A stretch of DNA of 64,000 bases from Pseudomonas viridiflava (GTDB taxonomy: Bacteria > Pseudomonadota > Gammaproteobacteria > Pseudomonadales > Pseudomonadaceae): contig NZ_UWFA01000475.1 of assembly GCF_900601905.1 (NCBI RefSeq), forward strand, positions 186,001 to 250,000, read 5' to 3'. The notes below the pieces were generated by a model that saw nothing but the letters and a program-made list of their open reading frames with translations, had not been told where the DNA came from and ran no database searches. The position numbers were made by a program, and so were the translations under genes. Positions within the stretch are counted from its first letter, which is position 1. Each line of letters starts with the position of its first letter. Shown piece by piece: positions 63,270 through 64,000 of the stretch.

Positions 63270-64000
63270 ATGGCGATTCCGGATTTTCAAAGCGTGATGC
63301 GTCCAGTGCTGAGCACCGTGCAGAATGGTGCGCCATTGCCGCTTAATGAGTTACGCGAGCGAGTGGCAGATCAGTTTCAATTGAATGAGGAGGAGCGCAA
63401 GGAGCGCCTGCCCTCTGGCAATCAGACGGTTATCAATAACCGCGTAGGCTGGGCTCGCACTTATCTAAACAAGGCGGGGCTGCTGACAATCCCGGCCAAG
63501 GGCATGGTGCAGATAACGCCACGTGGCTTGGATGTCTTGGCTGATGGGCCGGAGCGCATCACGGTTGGCTGGTTGAAGCAGTTCCCCGAGTTCGCGGACT
63601 TCCATACGGCAAAGCCACAATCAGTTATCTCACCCGTCGCGCTGAGCGTTGTTATTGCCGAAACGACGCCGGACGAGCAGTTGGCCGAGGCGCATCAGGC
63701 GCTAGTGCAGTCACTCGCAGATGAGCTGCTGGTACAAGTCCGAGCAGCTACACCCAGGTTCTTTGAGCAGTTGGTGGTCGATCTGATGATCGCCATGGGT
63801 TATGGCGGCTCGCGCAAGGAGGCCGGTAAGGCGACCCAGGCGACCAATGACGACGGCATCGACGGCATAATCAAAGAGGACAAACTTGGACTCGACGTGA
63901 TCTACCTACAGGCCAAGCGCTGGACCAACGTTGTGCATCGTCCGGAGATCGACAAGTATCGGTGCACTTACTCGCCAGCGTGCACGTAAGGGGGTGTTTA
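63270..64000 (+). pseudogene. mrr: Mrr-type restriction endonuclease, apparently frameshifted (cut by window edge)
   Basis: The protein has the Mrr N-terminal winged-helix domain (LRERVADQFQLNEEERKERL, GWARTYLNKAGLL). The nuclease core has Asp198 in DDGIDGII and Gln214 and Lys216 in IYLQAKRW, then HRPEIDKY. After this, where Mrr normally continues with a GAL-type segment, the frame shifts: RCTYSPACT and a stop at 63987. The alternative frame from 63964 reads ALTRQRARKGVF, as expected of Mrr. A loss of two bases (or an equivalent) near 63960 explains this. The ATG at 63270 has AAGGAG upstream. Mrr cleaves methylated DNA; placement behind hsdR suggests a joint defence locus. Confidence 0.75.

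Overview
The window comes from a gammaproteobacterium of the genus Pseudomonas, most likely a fluorescent or P. syringae-type species. The evidence is the gene order SIMPL protein / RoxS-RoxR next to a dipeptide-permease locus with several DppA paralogues and an OprD-family porin, the genus-typical small DUF3077, DUF3182 and DUF6434 proteins, abundant Pseudomonas-type REP inverted repeats, high GC and AGGAG-type ribosome binding sites. I saw no rRNA, tRNA, CRISPR array, transposase or integrase.

1-10.9 kb (all minus strand): dipeptide uptake. Four paralogous family-5 solute-binding proteins and an OprD-family porin (OpdP-like) precede the permease genes dppB and dppC and the start of the ATPase gene dppD, which is cut by the window edge. 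11.0-12.6 kb: a HET-C-like protein inserted in this otherwise conserved neighbourhood. 12.9-17.5 kb: a periplasmic SIMPL protein, the divergent redox two-component pair RoxS/RoxR, and a fused SbmA/YddA-type ABC transporter.

17.5-23.0 kb: hexarate catabolism. A FadR-type regulator is followed by 5-dehydro-4-deoxyglucarate dehydratase, a GudP-type MFS transporter and galactarate dehydratase, with repeated operator-like boxes at the two control regions. 23.3-29.7 kb: a zinc alcohol dehydrogenase, an alpha/beta hydrolase with a DUF3182 protein, several small proteins, and an FAD oxidoreductase that resembles L-pipecolate oxidase. 29.8-32.6 kb: 2-oxoadipate dioxygenase/decarboxylase (HglS) and a class III aminotransferase. 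Together with the oxidoreductase these fit three steps of the pipecolate / 2-aminoadipate branch of lysine catabolism.

32.8-40.4 kb: a patchwork of small or unrecognised genes. Two DUF3077-like genes are each preceded by a similar structured leader that folds as a three-way junction, which I regard as the most interesting unassigned signal. A divergent LysR / quinone-oxidoreductase pair follows. 40.4-46.0 kb: an operon of an AraC-type response regulator, a 7TM hybrid histidine kinase and a TonB-dependent receptor, joined by overlapping start and stop codons. 46.2-53.6 kb: a two-partner secretion pair, an FhaC-type transporter and an 1866-residue exoprotein carrying six 264-bp tandem repeats. 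53.9-56.3 kb: a PAS-GGDEF diguanylate cyclase, a methyltransferase and a glyoxalase-fold protein. 56.6-64.0 kb: a type I restriction-modification operon hsdM-hsdS-hsdR followed by an mrr gene that appears frameshifted near the end of the window.
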